This document shows positions 30,261 to 40,787 of a stretch of DNA of 64,000 bases, one piece after another. This DNA comes from Procambarus clarkii. Its lineage: Eukaryota > Arthropoda > Malacostraca > Decapoda > Cambaridae. The position numbers were made by a program, and so were the translations under genes. The stretch's first letter is position 1; each line of letters starts with the position of its first letter. The notes beneath the pieces were generated by a model. That model had not been told where the DNA came from. It saw only the letters and a program-made list of their open reading frames with translations, and searched no databases. The stretch spans positions 46,856,232 to 46,920,231 of the forward strand of contig NC_091154.1 of assembly GCF_040958095.1 (NCBI RefSeq), given 5' to 3'.

Positions 30261-32020
30261 CACCGCACCGACCAGATGAGGGCGGGTCCGAAGCAGGAGC
30301 CAAACCCGAACCTGACACCAGTAGCCTACCACGACGAGAGGAACCCCGAGCCCTGGCACGACCCTTCCGGGAAGACCCACCCCGGGAACCCCGGAAAACC
30401 AGCAAGTCCAACATCGGACGACAAGCCGACGACGCAGCCTGAATAAACTGCGCCACGGCCGACTCCTCAAACAGAAGAGGACAAAGAGGCGACGACAGCC
30501 TAAGAGCCAGAGCCCAAGCAGATACCACAGAGGAACCCACCACCGCCTCCCGACACGCGAAATGGGAAGCATAAAACAGGGAAACCGCATCCCGCAAAAT
30601 CAGCGTGAAAAGTTTCAACAAGGCAGTTGACGAACGTGCTGCCGTGGACAAGGCGCCAGACCCCGGGACGGACCCAAGCGTCCTCACATTCTCCATGAGC
30701 CAATCCGAGGACAGCTCCAGGAGGGAAAAGAACTGCAAGGCCGAAGCCAAAAGACCCTGGGAGCGCAAGTCCTCCGCTACGAGCGCCGCCAAAAGGGTGG
30801 GAACCTGCACATGGAGCTGAATAATGCCCACATCGCGGGGAAGGCAGGGGCAAACAAGCACTCATTCAGGTATTCAAGATCACCCCCCCCCCCCCCAGGA
30901 AAACCTAAATCACCGTGGAAGCTTCCTGCTACTCCAGCGTGCGGGAACGACAGAAGGAATACCAGGAATTCAGAGCAAATAAAGGGCAGTCCGCTAGCCA
31001 GGAAGACTCTGGAACCTCGTAACAGAGCCAGAAAGGGAACGAAGTCCCAAACCTGAACTCGGACGGATCCATTTCCGAGGCATAATCCGGGTCACACAGG
31101 AGGTAAGTTGAAAGGGCTGCCTGCACCACACCAGGTTGGATGCGATAAGCCGAAAACCTCCGGAAAGACGGAACTGACGTACCCGGGAGAACACGGAACC
31201 AAACCCAGGGAGGGGCTGACACCAAATCCAACTCGTACGCAGAGGAGGGAAAAGAAAACCCCACACCCTGTAACAACAAGCCCCATTCAGAGGGAAGAAA
31301 AACCCAGACAGGGTCCAGCGGGGCCCAAGGCCCCCAAGTCAGTCCCTCCCCAGCCTCGAGGTCCTTCACAGCAGGACCTGGGGCCGAGTCCTCTCCCCAA
31401 GCCCCGACCCCACAAGACAAGGACGGAGCAGCCGTAGAAGCAGGAAGAAAGGGGGCCTACTGGTCAGACCCAGAAGCTTCAGCCGGGAGACAAGACTCGA
31501 ATGCCTCTGCCGCCCCCCCAGAAGGGGCATCCCCCCCGAAGCTGCCCGAGTTTCGAAATCAAGTAACGCCTGCTCCGACTCCGAAACCCTCAGACGTTAT
31601 AGGGCCGGAAGCAGGAGGGGGGGGGGGGGGGCCAGAACGAACAGAAGGGGAAGGACGAGGAGGTGCGGACTGAACCAGGATCGAAGCGACCCCCAGTTCC
31701 AAGTCCGGGTCTCGAAAAGCAAAGCGGGGCAGCCGCTGGGCATCCGGGTGAGCAACCAACTGAGTGCGTTGCAACAGACGAAACCTAGACTGCAACGCAC
31801 GCGCCGCCTGTACCCGAATAGAATCATCAGAGGATTGAGTAAATTGAGTCATAAGCAAGCAGCAACACTCACAGGACTCAGGGTCGAAAGTATCACCGAC
31901 CCAACAGGCAGCGTGGCAGAGGCAAAAACAATGAGGGTCACCCTGAGACAAGGGAACCGAGCAACCCTCAAACTCGCACACAGCGAGTGGGGACTCCGGG
32001 GTCACATCCATCAGACCCAT
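30196..32020 (-). pseudogene. DIRS copy A gag, broken
   Basis: Three minus-frame pieces (30196-30861, 30929-31420, 31559-32020) reconstruct the order of the copy C gag: N-terminal Cys-rich region (MDVTPESPLAVCEFEGC), Pro-rich middle and Arg/Gly-rich end. The breaks coincide with expanded homopolymers: about 13-15 C at 30884-30898 (6 C in copy C) and about 15 G at 31617-31631. They may be real or sequencing errors. Confidence 0.85.
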
Positions 32021-32306
32021 GGACCCCCTAGGGGATTCCCAGGGTCCTGAGCGTTTACTTTAAGAGGACTCGCGCTCAGGTAGTTCCAGGCAGGACGCTG
32101 CTAACCGGCGCCCATAACTACCAAGCGAACTTCTATAGCTGTACCCCAGGGACGTGTACATTCACAGGGACCTAGCAGGGGGCGCCACCGAGGAGAACCG
32201 TCATGGTGGAGGCACAACCAGTGAGTGTCACCCTGAGACAAGGGAACAGATCAACCATCAAACTCGCAATACGCGAGGAGAGGACTCCGGGGACACATCC
32301 ATAGGA
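32021..32306 (-). other. DIRS copy A leader and duplicated gag start of another copy
   Basis: 32021-32203 matches the copy C leader (40790-40966). At about 32204 the sequence jumps to a second gag start region (caccctgagacaaggga...catccat, about 32230-32300) on the same strand. The upstream part of this element is therefore a chimera of two DIRS copies. Confidence 0.7.
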
Positions 32307-33596
32307 CTACGGATATAAAATATTGGAAAAAATAATTAGAACTAAATGGGTAGAACACCTGGAGACAGACAGTATGGTTTTCGATCTGAAAGATCCTGTG
32401 TATCAAATTTACTCAGTTTCTATGATCGAGCAACAGAGATATTACAAGAAAGAGATGGTTGGGTTGACTGCATCTATCTGGACCTAAAAAAGGCTTTCGA
32501 CAGAGTTCCACGTAAGAGGTTGTTCTGGAAACTGGAAAATATTGGAGGGGTGACAGGTAAGCTTCTAACATGGATGAAAAATTTTCTGACTGATAGAAAA
32601 ATGAGGGCAGTGATCAGAGGCAATGTATCGGACTGGAGAAATGTCACAAGTGGGGTACCACAGGGTTCAGTTCTTGCACCAGTGATGTTTATTGTCTACA
32701 TAAATGATCTACCAGTTGGTATACAGAATTATATGAACATGTTTGCTGATGATGCTAAGATAATAGGAAGGATAAGAAACTTAGATGATTGTCATGCCCT
32801 TCAAGATGACCTGTACAAAATAAGTATATGGAGCACCACTTGGCAAATGGAATTTAATGTTAATAAATGCCATGTTATGGAATGTGGAATAGGAGAACAC
32901 AGACCTCACACAACCTATATATTATGTGAGAAATCTTTAAAGAATTCTGATAAAGAGAGAGATCTAGGGGTGGTTCTAGATAGAAAACTATCACCTGAGG
33001 ACCATAAAGAATATTGTGCGAGGAGCCTATGCCACGCTTTCTAACTTCAGAATTGCTTTTAAATACATGGATGGCGATATACTAAAGAAATTGTTCACAA
33101 CTTTTGTTAGGCCAAAGCTAGAATATGCAGCGGTTGTGTGGTGCCCATATCTTAAGAAGCACATCAACAAACTGGAAAAGGTGCAAAGACATGCTACTAA
33201 GTGGCTCCCAGAACTGAAGGGCAAGAGCTACGAGGAGAGGTTAGAGGCATTAAACATGCCAAAACTAGAAGACAGAAGAAAAAGAGGTGATATGATCACT
33301 ACATACAAAATAGTAACAGGAATTGATAAAATCGATAGGGAAGATTTCCTGAGACCTGGAACTTTAAGAACAAGAGGTCATAGACTTAAACTAGCTAAAC
33401 ACAGATGCTGAAGAATTATAAGAAAATTCACTTTTGCAAACAGAGTGGTAGACAGTTGGAACAAGTTAGGTGAGAAGGTGGTGGAGGCCAAGACCGTCAG
33501 TACAGTAGTTTCAAAGCGTTATATGATAAAAAGTGCTGGGAAGACGGGACACCACAAGCATACCTCTTATCCTGTAATTACACTTAGGTAATTACG
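32307..33596 (+). mobile_element. CR1/L2-like LINE, 5'-truncated copy 1
   Basis: RT-coding 3' part of a non-LTR element (Jockey superfamily, CR1/L2-like by motif order): GFRSERSC, DLKKAFDRVP, SGVPQGSVLAP, NMFADDAKI, then a thumb/C-terminal part. The product is broken: a 2-bp deletion near 33004 shifts the frame, and tgctga at 33407-33411 replaces a Arg codon seen in the second copy. It ends in the tandem tail acttaggtaattac. It lies inside the DIRS leader; the flanks repeat acgga. Confidence 0.88.
32346..33411 (+). pseudogene. LINE reverse transcriptase pseudogene (copy 1)
   Basis: Two overlapping frames (32346-33044 and 33016-33411) together cover the RT palm with the FADD box and the conserved C-terminal region (KLEKVQRHATKWLPELKGKS). 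The finger part and any endonuclease are missing through 5' truncation. The frame change at about 33004-33016 and the stop at 33409 disable it. About 95% of residues look identical to the copy at 56208-57342. Confidence 0.88.
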
Positions 33597-34664
33597 GAGC
33601 CCCCATGGGTTTTTCAGGGCCCTTAGCCGTGGGTACATGCTAAGGGAAGCCCAGGCAGGGCACCGCGAACCGGCACCCATGTCTACCAAACAAACTTCTA
33701 AAAGCCGGACCCCCCGGGACGTGTCCACTCACGGGGGCCAAGCGGGGAGAACCACCAACAGAAAATATCTAAATAAAAACACCTAGAACAATAAAACAAA
33801 AACAAAAGAAAAACCCCGCAAGAGGACAACGTACCCAGGCAGAACAGAGCCGACCGCTGTTAATGGTGAAAACTAGCTGTGCAGTACCCCACGCCCCTAC
33901 CAGTGACGAAAACTACCACCTACCCAGAGACAAACCAGGGCAACAAAACCCCAGCCGACTCCAAGGGCGGGCCAGTACCGAGCAGTAAAGGACACAACGG
34001 AGGTAGAACCCAAGGTGACTTGTGGAAGGTGGCCCCAAGCCCCAAGGGAAGTACTTGCAGGGCACCTAGGGAAGAAAGCCCCTAGGCGCATGCAGCCCGA
34101 GTACCGTGAAATCTCACTCCTGGCCCACACCCCACCGGTAGAGACAGTCCACACCACATAGCACAGAACTGAAACAAAAACCGGAGCCAGAGGCACTCGA
34201 CCGACCAGTAATTCCATCAACCAAGAACTGCTAGTTGGATCGCTAGCATGGATGGTCTGGGGTTACCCCCCCCCTTCCCCCTCCTGGGGAGAGGGGGGGG
34301 GGTTGCGCAAACGGCGGTGCGGCGACGTAATGACGTCATGCTAGTTTGATAATTGTGTTTGGGGAGTTCTGTCCACTCGTTCGGCTTTGGTAGCAATAAT
34401 TTCACCAGAATAGGGGTTTGTTTTGGGGTGCCTACCTTTCTGGGTGCCTACCATCCCGGTCGATGGCAGACATAGAATGCTCCCAACCACAGGGGGGGGG
34501 GGGGGGGGGGTTATATAGGCCATTGCTCCTCGTGCCACTCTGAGGGGGGCCAGGTTCTGGCTTGTGGTTCCCGGTAGGCAAGAACTCCAAGTACTTTGAT
34601 GCCAGAAAGTTATACATATCCATTCAGCCTGGATACTCAAGGGAGCCAACGGGGCTCCCCCCAG
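33597..34664 (-). mobile_element. DIRS 5' leader and right ITR (outer end of copy A)
   Basis: After the LINE the DIRS leader continues, and the right ITR runs from about 34220 to the terminal ggggctccccccag at 34664. It contains TGACGTCA at 34331-34338 and a donor-like ctacctttctggg near 34430. Long G-runs (34287-34298, 34490-34510) look like slippage. Confidence 0.8.
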
Positions 34665-34667
34665 AAA

Positions 34668-34772
34668 ATATTTTGTCTTATGAAGGTGTTCATTTGTGTT
34701 CCCTGATCACGGAAAAAATAATAAAAAAAAAAATCGTAAGTAGCATAATTTGGCCGCAAAATGGCGGAGAAG
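34668..34772. mobile_element. piggyBac-like family II fragment
   Basis: About 80 bp (catttgtgttccctgatcacgg to gaagtct) match the outer part of family II (18785-18865, 55170-55255). It is squeezed between two DIRS segments without its own ends, so it is a deletion remnant. Confidence 0.65.
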
Positions 34773-35487
34773 TCTCCCGGAGCTAATTACCCAAAGCCAA
34801 GGACAAAAGAGGGATAAACCCAGGAGGCGGAAAACATGCATGCAAACCCAAAAGCAAGACAACTGGCAACACCAAAAGACCCCGTGGATGACCCGGGAGA
34901 CCTGAACCCTGGAACAGGGACAAAGGGAACCCGGGTCGACCCAAAGCACGTCCAGGGGCCACAGAGGCCGGGGCACGCAGGTAACAGCTAAGAGCCACAA
35001 CCAGACACAAGAAGATGTACCCCCGGCCAACTAACCAAGCAACAAAGACCCCAGGGACCCTCCCCCCCCCGGAAAACAGTCGTCCCAACCTCGCCAGAAA
35101 AATCGCGACGGCCGCAAACAAACACACCGACAACTAGAACCCAAAGAAGCAGAAACCCTCGAGAAGCAAACCTGAACTGAAGGGGCCACAACAAACCGAG
35201 GGGAATAGAGAGAAAGTAGCACCCTGTCTGAGACCAGAACTGCTCAGGCAGCACATGAGCAGGCATGAGGTGAACAATGCCCGAGACAGCTCGCGAAAAA
35301 GTGCAGAATGAACATCAAAACCGAATGCAACCCGTAGCGGCTCCGCCAGTGTCGCATGAGACAAGGCGACAAAATGTGGCAAGGCAGCAGTATGTGGCAA
35401 GCCAATGGTCTGGAAACTCCACGAGATAAGGACAAGACCACGGCAACAAAAAGCACAGTATACCTATGAAGAGATAAAAAAAAAAAA
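34773..35487 (-). pseudogene. DIRS copy D recombinase fragment
   Basis: The sequence after cggagctaattaccc matches copy C from 36077 onward. On the minus strand, broken frames show YR landmarks (LAEPLRVAFGFDVHSALFRELSRALF). The ITR and ICR are deleted on the left. The fragment ends at an A-run where complete copy C is inserted and resumes at 41860. Confidence 0.75.
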
Positions 35488-35949
35488 CCAGCGTTGAATG
35501 TAATGAAACGCCATTTTCTGGGTGAGTCCCGGAGGCTCCCCGGAGCTATCCCAGGCTGATATGCTAATGTCAGACTTTGGCATCAGTCATGTGTATGGAG
35601 TTCTTAGGCCTACCGGGGACCACGGACAGAACCGGGCCCCCTCAGAGAGGCAAGGGGAGCAATGGCCTATAGAAGCCCCCGTGTAGTTGGAAGCATTCTA
35701 TGTCTGCCATCGACCGGAACAGGCACCCAGAAAGGTAAGCGCCCCAAAACAAACCCCTATTCTGGTTAAAATTGCTACCTAAAACCGAACTAGTGGATAG
35801 AACTCCCCAACCGAAAACAAGCAAACTAGTGTGACGTCACACACTGCCGCGCCGCTGTCTGCGCAGCTCCCCCCTCCCCGGGAGGGGGAAGGGAGAGCCC
35901 CAGACCCCCCGCGCCGGCTACCCACACACCTCAGTTCTTGAGGCTGGAT
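35488..35949. repeat. Left inverted terminal repeat of DIRS copy C
   Basis: Reverse complement of 41428-41856 over most of its length, except for its outermost 60-70 bp, which are unique to this end and pair with the ICR. Contains TGACGTCA (35832-35839). Confidence 0.9.
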
Positions 35950-35993
35950 GTCAAAAACGCGAAAAACCGCCGACCGGAGGGAGGGAGGGATGC

Positions 35994-36083
35994 CGGGGAG
36001 CCTCCGGGACTCACCCAGAAAATGGCGTTTCATTACATTCAACGCTGGTTTTCTGGGGGGAGCCCCGTCGGCTCCCCGGAGCT
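35994..36083. repeat. Internal complementary region of DIRS copy C
   Basis: Positions 35994-36048 are complementary to the left terminus (35488-35543). Positions 36049-36083 are complementary to the right terminus (41823-41859). The two blocks abut, so the region mirrors the circle junction, with AAA as overlap. Confidence 0.93.
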
Positions 36084-36140
36084 AACTACCCACAGACAGA
36101 AAAAGAGGGACTTACCCGGGAGGCGGTCGTCGCTCACCCC

Positions 36141-37850
36141 TCAACTCGAAGCCGAGACAACTGGCTGCAACCGCCGACCCAAAGCAACACAGGCCCGACG
36201 AGGCCCAGGGACATTCACAAGGTAACGAGCAGCCAGGACCCTGTTCGACCGCCAAAATCCCCGCGCCCGAATATCAGACCAAGACATATTCCCAAAGACG
36301 GCAGCAAGAGCCGCGAACTTACGAACGTCATGGGCACGGGGATAGACCGCAGGCTGGCTGGACCTAATAACCCTGCGGACGACCTGAGAGACCCGAACCC
36401 GCGAACAGGGAAGAAGGGAAACCGGATCAACCCACAGCGCGTCCCCGGACACAGAAGCTGTGGCGCGCAAATAACGGCGAAGCGCCGCAACCGGACACAA
36501 AACATGATGCACCCCCGGCCTGACCAACCAAGCATCAACCACCCATGGACCCCTCCGGAACGCAGCAGTCTCATTCTTCGCCAGAAAAGAAGGAGATGGC
36601 TGCAAACGAACAAAACTATCACCACGACCAAAAGAGCAGAAACCCCTGCGCCGGAGGAGAGCATGAAGCTCCCCTACCCGACCCCCAGAGGCCAAAGCCA
36701 ACAAGAAAAGTGCCTTGGAAAAACAATCCTGGACCGAAGGGGCCACAACGAAACGAGGAGATGAAAGGAAAGCGAGCACTCTGTCCAAAGACCAGGACGG
36801 CTCAGGCGACGCATAAGCAGGCCGGAGGTGAAACAATGCACGAGACAGCTTGCGAAACGGCGCAGACGTAACATCGATACCGAAAGCAAGCTGAAGCGGC
36901 TCCGCCAGCGCCGCACGATACGAAGCGACAGTGTTAGGCATAAGATGACGGTCCTGAAACAACCACGAGAGGAAGGACAAGACCACCCGAACAGACAAGG
37001 AGCTAAGACGACGAAGACGCAAAAAGAAACGGAAGGACCGCCAGGAAACTTCATACTGCCGCCGAGAAGAAGCCCTCAGGTGGGACACCAACAAGGAGGC
37101 CACCTGATCACCATAGAGATGATGATAGACTCGAGTCAAAAAAACCATACGCGAAGACTCGAGGAGAAGATCGAACCAGCTACGTGACGTACCGGCCCGA
37201 TCTGCTGAAAGAGGCGGAGCCGCGGGAAAACCCTCGGGTTCGGACACCGAGCAACCAGCGCCTGAAACCAAGGCTGGGCCGGCCACCAAGGGGCCAGAAG
37301 GACAACTCTCCCCCGGTAAGTCTCTAAGCGAGTCAGGACCTGGAGCAACAGCCGAACCGGGGGAAAGAGGTACAGGAACCCCCACCTCGACCAGTCGAGC
37401 CGAAAGGCATCGACCCCGACGGCCTCGCAATCGGGGAAGGGCGCCGTATAAACTGGAAGACGCCGCGACCACGCCGACGCGAAGAGGTCCACCTCGGGGC
37501 GCCCGAACGTCTGGCAAAGCCAACGGAAGGACTCGTCGTCGACCGTCCACTCCGTGGAGAGGGGAACGAAGCGAGACAGGGCGTCGGCCAAGACGTTGGA
37601 CACGCCCCGTACGTGAACCGCCAGGAGAGCCAAACCCCGAGAACTCAGCAGACGAGTCACCCGAAGCGACCAACCCCAAAGAGACAAGGACCGCATCGAA
37701 CCCCCGCGGTTCAGGCAATGAACCACCGGAGAGCAGTCCGAATGGAGCCGAATCGTCGATCCGCGGGCCACCCGAATCCTCCCCAGAGCAAACCACACTG
37801 CCGCGACCTCCCGCACCGTACTGTGAGCTCGACGGAAGGACGGATCCCAA
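36141..37850 (-). CDS. DIRS tyrosine recombinase (copy C)
   Basis: Open frame of 569 codons; about the first 235 overlap the RT frame and are probably not translated as such. The recombinase part starts near residue 235 (MVFLTRVYHHLYGDQVASLL) with a SAM-like core-binding region (SSRRQYEVSWRSFRFFLR). The catalytic domain has Arg at about 390 (LASGGRVGEL), His-x-x-Arg at about 507 (HDVRKFAAL) and Tyr at about 543 (LAARYL). This is the R-H-R-Y set of tyrosine recombinases. It would integrate the circular DNA copy. It overlaps the upstream RT frame by 715 bp, as in other DIRS elements, so reinitiation, splicing or frameshifting is needed. Intact as read. Confidence 0.92.
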   Translation of the reverse strand: MGSVLPSSSQYGAGGRGSVVCSGEDSGGPRIDDSAPFGLLSGGSLPEPRGFDAVLVSLGLVASGDSSAEFSGFGSPGGSRTGRVQRLGRRPVSLRSPLHGVDGRRRVLPLALPDVRAPRGGPLRVGVVAASSSLYGALPRLRGRRGRCLSARLVEVGVPVPLSPGSAVAPGPDSLRDLPGESCPSGPLVAGPALVSGAGCSVSEPEGFPAAPPLSADRAGTSRSWFDLLLESSRMVFLTRVYHHLYGDQVASLLVSHLRASSRRQYEVSWRSFRFFLRLRRLSSLSVRVVLSFLSWLFQDRHLMPNTVASYRAALAEPLQLAFGIDVTSAPFRKLSRALFHLRPAYASPEPSWSLDRVLAFLSSPRFVVAPSVQDCFSKALFLLALASGGRVGELHALLRRRGFCSFGRGDSFVRLQPSPSFLAKNETAAFRRGPWVVDAWLVRPGVHHVLCPVAALRRYLRATASVSGDALWVDPVSLLPCSRVRVSQVVRRVIRSSQPAVYPRAHDVRKFAALAAVFGNMSWSDIRARGFWRSNRVLAARYLVNVPGPRRACVALGRRLQPVVSASS

Positions 37851-39373
37851 CGCCCCTGGCCGGCCTGGTGAGCACTGGTCACAAAACCCCAGCCGAGAGA
37901 CGACGCATCCGTGTACACATCGAGCGAGGGCTCAGGTAGGCGCCAAGGCACTGAACCCCGAAAAACCCGAAGAGGAAGCCGGTGACGCAGCAACCGACGC
38001 AAGTCCCCCGGGGGTCGAACTCTGCGATCGCGAGAGAGGCGGAAGGGGGAACCCCGAAGGAACCAGAACAGCCGTCGAAGCCAAACCCGACCCGGCGGGT
38101 AGACCACCATCGCGAAGTTCAGGCTCCCGCACAGCCCCTCGAGCAACCGCCGGGTGACCCGAAGGCCCTCCAGAAACAGACGAAGGTGGGACCGCAGCCG
38201 CAGGAGAGACTCCGGAGGGAGAGACAAGGAGGCGGTTCGAGAGTCCCACACGAGACCCAGCCAAGTCCGAACCTGAGAGGGAACCAGATGGGACTTCCTC
38301 CAGTTCACCAAGAACCCGAACCCGGCGAGCTGGGAAAGAACCAAATCATTGGCTAGCAAGCAAGCTGACTGGCTGGGAGCCCAAACCAGCCAGTCGTCGA
38401 GGTAGGCCAACACCCGAACACCTAGGAGACGCAAACGAGCCACCACAACCCGTGTAAGGCGTGTGAACACGCGAGGTGCCAGGTTCAACCCGAACGGGAG
38501 ACAACGAAAGCGGTAACTCAGACGCCCCACTACAAAACCGAGCCAGTCCCTGAACCGCGGATGAATCGGGACATGCCAATAAGCGTCCCGGAGGTCCAGG
38601 GACACCATCCAAGCTCCCGGCTCCAAGAGGAGCCGAACCTGAGACAGCGTAGTCATCCGAAAGGAGGGGCAATGAACCCAGGGGTTCAGACGGGACAAGT
38701 CCAGAATGAACCGCAGGTCCGCGCAGTCCCGTTTCGGAACCGGAAACAGACGGGAAACCCATCTGAGGGACGACGTCGTTTCGACGACGCCCAAGCGTAC
38801 CCACTCCAAGACGACTCGACAGAGCGCAGGGGAAGAAGCCTGCCCTGCCAGCCCCGACCCCCCAAAGGGGGGAGGGGCCACCCAACGCCACCGCAGGCCG
38901 CGAGACACGACCCGAAAGGCCCACGAATCGTGGGACCAGGCGCGGGCGAACAGCGCAAGCCGCCCCCCCATCGCCCCGTCAAAGGGGCAAACCGCGAAAG
39001 GGCCGGCGACCCTTACGAGACCCAGAACCCCGCACAGCGCGAACACCGCGCCGACCAGACGAGGGAGGGTCCGCAGGAGGAGCCAACCCCAAACCTGACA
39101 CCAGAGGCCTACCACGACGAGAGGAACCCCGAGCCCTGGCACGACCTTTCCGGGAAGACCCACCCCGGGACCCCCGGAAAACCAACAAGTCCGACATCGG
39201 ACGACAAGCCGCCGACGCAGCCTGAATAAACTGCGCCACAGCCGACTCCCCAAACAGGAGAGGACAAAAAGGTGAAGAACGCCTAAGAGCCAGAGCCCAA
39301 GCAGATTCCACGCAGGAACCCAGCACCGCCTGCCGACACGCGAGACGGGAAGCATAGAACAGGGAAACCGCAT
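37136..39373 (-). CDS. DIRS reverse transcriptase / RNase H polyprotein (copy C)
   Basis: Open frame of 745 codons. The first 130 overlap gag and lack conserved motifs, so the true start is probably near 38985 or by fusion with gag. RT palm: FILDLSRLNPWV, motif A MVSLDLRDAYWHV (about 256-268), FGLNLAPRVFT and motif C LAYLDDWLVW (about 321-330). RNase H: DVYTDASSLGWG (about 486), REVAAVWFAL, LHSDCSPVVH and NVLADALSR, giving the D-E-D-D acids. Residues about 622-700 (PEVDLFASAWSRRLPVY, VGVDAFRLDW, LLAPWWPAQPWF) are the segment often annotated as Dam-methylase-like in DIRS. It copies the element RNA to DNA. No internal stops. Confidence 0.94.
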   Translation of the reverse strand: MRFPCSMLPVSRVGRRCWVPAWNLLGLWLLGVLHLFVLSCLGSRLWRSLFRLRRRLVVRCRTCWFSGGPGVGLPGKVVPGLGVPLVVVGLWCQVWGWLLLRTLPRLVGAVFALCGVLGLVRVAGPFAVCPFDGAMGGRLALFARAWSHDSWAFRVVSRGLRWRWVAPPPFGGSGLAGQASSPALCRVVLEWVRLGVVETTSSLRWVSRLFPVPKRDCADLRFILDLSRLNPWVHCPSFRMTTLSQVRLLLEPGAWMVSLDLRDAYWHVPIHPRFRDWLGFVVGRLSYRFRCLPFGLNLAPRVFTRLTRVVVARLRLLGVRVLAYLDDWLVWAPSQSACLLANDLVLSQLAGFGFLVNWRKSHLVPSQVRTWLGLVWDSRTASLSLPPESLLRLRSHLRLFLEGLRVTRRLLEGLCGSLNFAMVVYPPGRVWLRRLFWFLRGSPFRLSRDRRVRPPGDLRRLLRHRLPLRVFRGSVPWRLPEPSLDVYTDASSLGWGFVTSAHQAGQGRWDPSFRRAHSTVREVAAVWFALGRIRVARGSTIRLHSDCSPVVHCLNRGGSMRSLSLWGWSLRVTRLLSSRGLALLAVHVRGVSNVLADALSRFVPLSTEWTVDDESFRWLCQTFGRPEVDLFASAWSRRLPVYTAPFPDCEAVGVDAFRLDWSRWGFLYLFPPVRLLLQVLTRLETYRGRVVLLAPWWPAQPWFQALVARCPNPRVFPRLRLFQQIGPVRHVAGSIFSSSLRVWFF

Positions 39374-40787
39374 CCCGCAAAATCGGCGTGAACAGCTTCA
39401 ACAAGGCAGCCGACGAACGCGCAGCCGAGGACAAGGTGCCGGACCCCGGGACTGACCCAAGCGTCCCCACATCCTCCACGAGCCAATCCGAAGACAGCTC
39501 CAGGAGGGAAAAGAACCGCAAGGCCGAACACAAAAGGCCCCGAGCGCGCAAGTCCTCCGCCACAAGCGCCGCCGAAAGGGAGGGAACCTGCACATGGAGC
39601 TGAATAACGCCCACATCGCGGGGAAGGGCAGGGGCAAACAAGCACTCATTCAGGTACTCAAGTTCACCCCCCAGGAAAACCTGAAGCACCGTGGAAGCTT
39701 CCCGCCACTCCAGCGTGCGGGAACGACAGAAAGAATGCCAGGAATCCAGACCAAACAAGGGGCAGTCTGCTAGCCAGGACGACTCCGGAACCTCGTAACG
39801 GAGCCAGAAAGGGAACGAAGTCCCAAACCTGAACGTGGACGGATCCATTTCCGAGGCATAATCCGGGTCACGCAGGAGGTAAGCTGCAAAGGCCGCTCGC
39901 ACCACACCAGGTTGGATGCGATAAGCCGAAAACCTCCGGAAGGACGGAACCGACGTACCCGGGGGAACACGGAACCGTACCCGGGGAGGGGCCGACACCA
40001 AATCCAACTCGTACGCAGAGGGGGGGAAAGAAAACCCCACTCCTTGTAACAATAAGCCCCGCTCAGTGGGAAGAAAAACCCAGGCGGGGTCCAGCGGGGC
40101 CCAAGGCCCCCAAGTCAGCCCCTCCCCAGCCTCGAGGTCCGTCACCACAGGACCCGAGGCCGAGTCCTCTCCCCAAGCCCCGACCCCACAAGACAAGGAC
40201 GGAGCAGCCGGAAAAGCTGGAGGAAGGGGGGCCCACTGGTCAGACCCTGAAGCTTCGGCCGGGAGACAAGACTCGAATGCCTCTGCCACCCCCCCGGAAG
40301 GGGCAACCCCCGAAGCTGCCCGAGTCTCGAGATCAAGTAACCCCTGCTCCGACCCCGAAACCCTCAGACGCTTCGGGGCCGGAAGCAGGGGCGGGGGACC
40401 AGAACGAACAGAAGGGGAAGGACGAGGAGGTGCGGACTGAACCAGGATCGAAGCGACCCCCACCCCCAAGTCCGGGTCTCGAAAAGCAAAGCGGGGCAGC
40501 CCCGGGGCATCCGGGGAAGCAACCAACCGAGCGCGTTGCAACAGACGAAACCTAGACTGCAACGCACGTGCCGCCTGTACCCGAATAGAATCATCAGAGG
40601 ATTGGGTAAATTGAGTCACAAGCAAGCAGCAACAGTCACAGGACTCAGGGTCGAAAGTATCACCGACCCAACAGGCAGCGTGGCAGAGGCAAAAACAATG
40701 AGGGTCACCCTGAGACAAGGGGACCGAGCAACCCTCAAACTCGCACACAGCGAGTGGGGACTCCGGGGTCACATCCATCGGACCCAC
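38979..40787 (-). CDS. DIRS gag-like protein (copy C)
   Basis: 602 aa from MGPMDVTPES; the second Met (MDVTPES, 40778) is the one conserved in copies A and B. Residues 13-57 are Cys/His-rich (CEFEGC, CFCLCHAAC, CDCCC) and may bind metal. The middle is Pro/Ser/Glu-rich and the last 50 residues are Arg/Gly/Ser-rich (SRKGRARARGSSRRGR), typical of nucleic-acid binding. It overlaps the RT frame by 395 bp. Role inferred from position and composition: packaging of the element RNA. Intact, unlike copies A, B and D. Confidence 0.85.
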   Translation of the reverse strand: MGPMDVTPESPLAVCEFEGCSVPLSQGDPHCFCLCHAACWVGDTFDPESCDCCCLLVTQFTQSSDDSIRVQAARALQSRFRLLQRARLVASPDAPGLPRFAFRDPDLGVGVASILVQSAPPRPSPSVRSGPPPLLPAPKRLRVSGSEQGLLDLETRAASGVAPSGGVAEAFESCLPAEASGSDQWAPLPPAFPAAPSLSCGVGAWGEDSASGPVVTDLEAGEGLTWGPWAPLDPAWVFLPTERGLLLQGVGFSFPPSAYELDLVSAPPRVRFRVPPGTSVPSFRRFSAYRIQPGVVRAAFAAYLLRDPDYASEMDPSTFRFGTSFPFWLRYEVPESSWLADCPLFGLDSWHSFCRSRTLEWREASTVLQVFLGGELEYLNECLFAPALPRDVGVIQLHVQVPSLSAALVAEDLRARGLLCSALRFFSLLELSSDWLVEDVGTLGSVPGSGTLSSAARSSAALLKLFTPILRDAVSLFYASRLACRQAVLGSCVESAWALALRRSSPFCPLLFGESAVAQFIQAASAACRPMSDLLVFRGSRGGSSRKGRARARGSSRRGRPLVSGLGLAPPADPPSSGRRGVRAVRGSGSRKGRRPFRGLPL

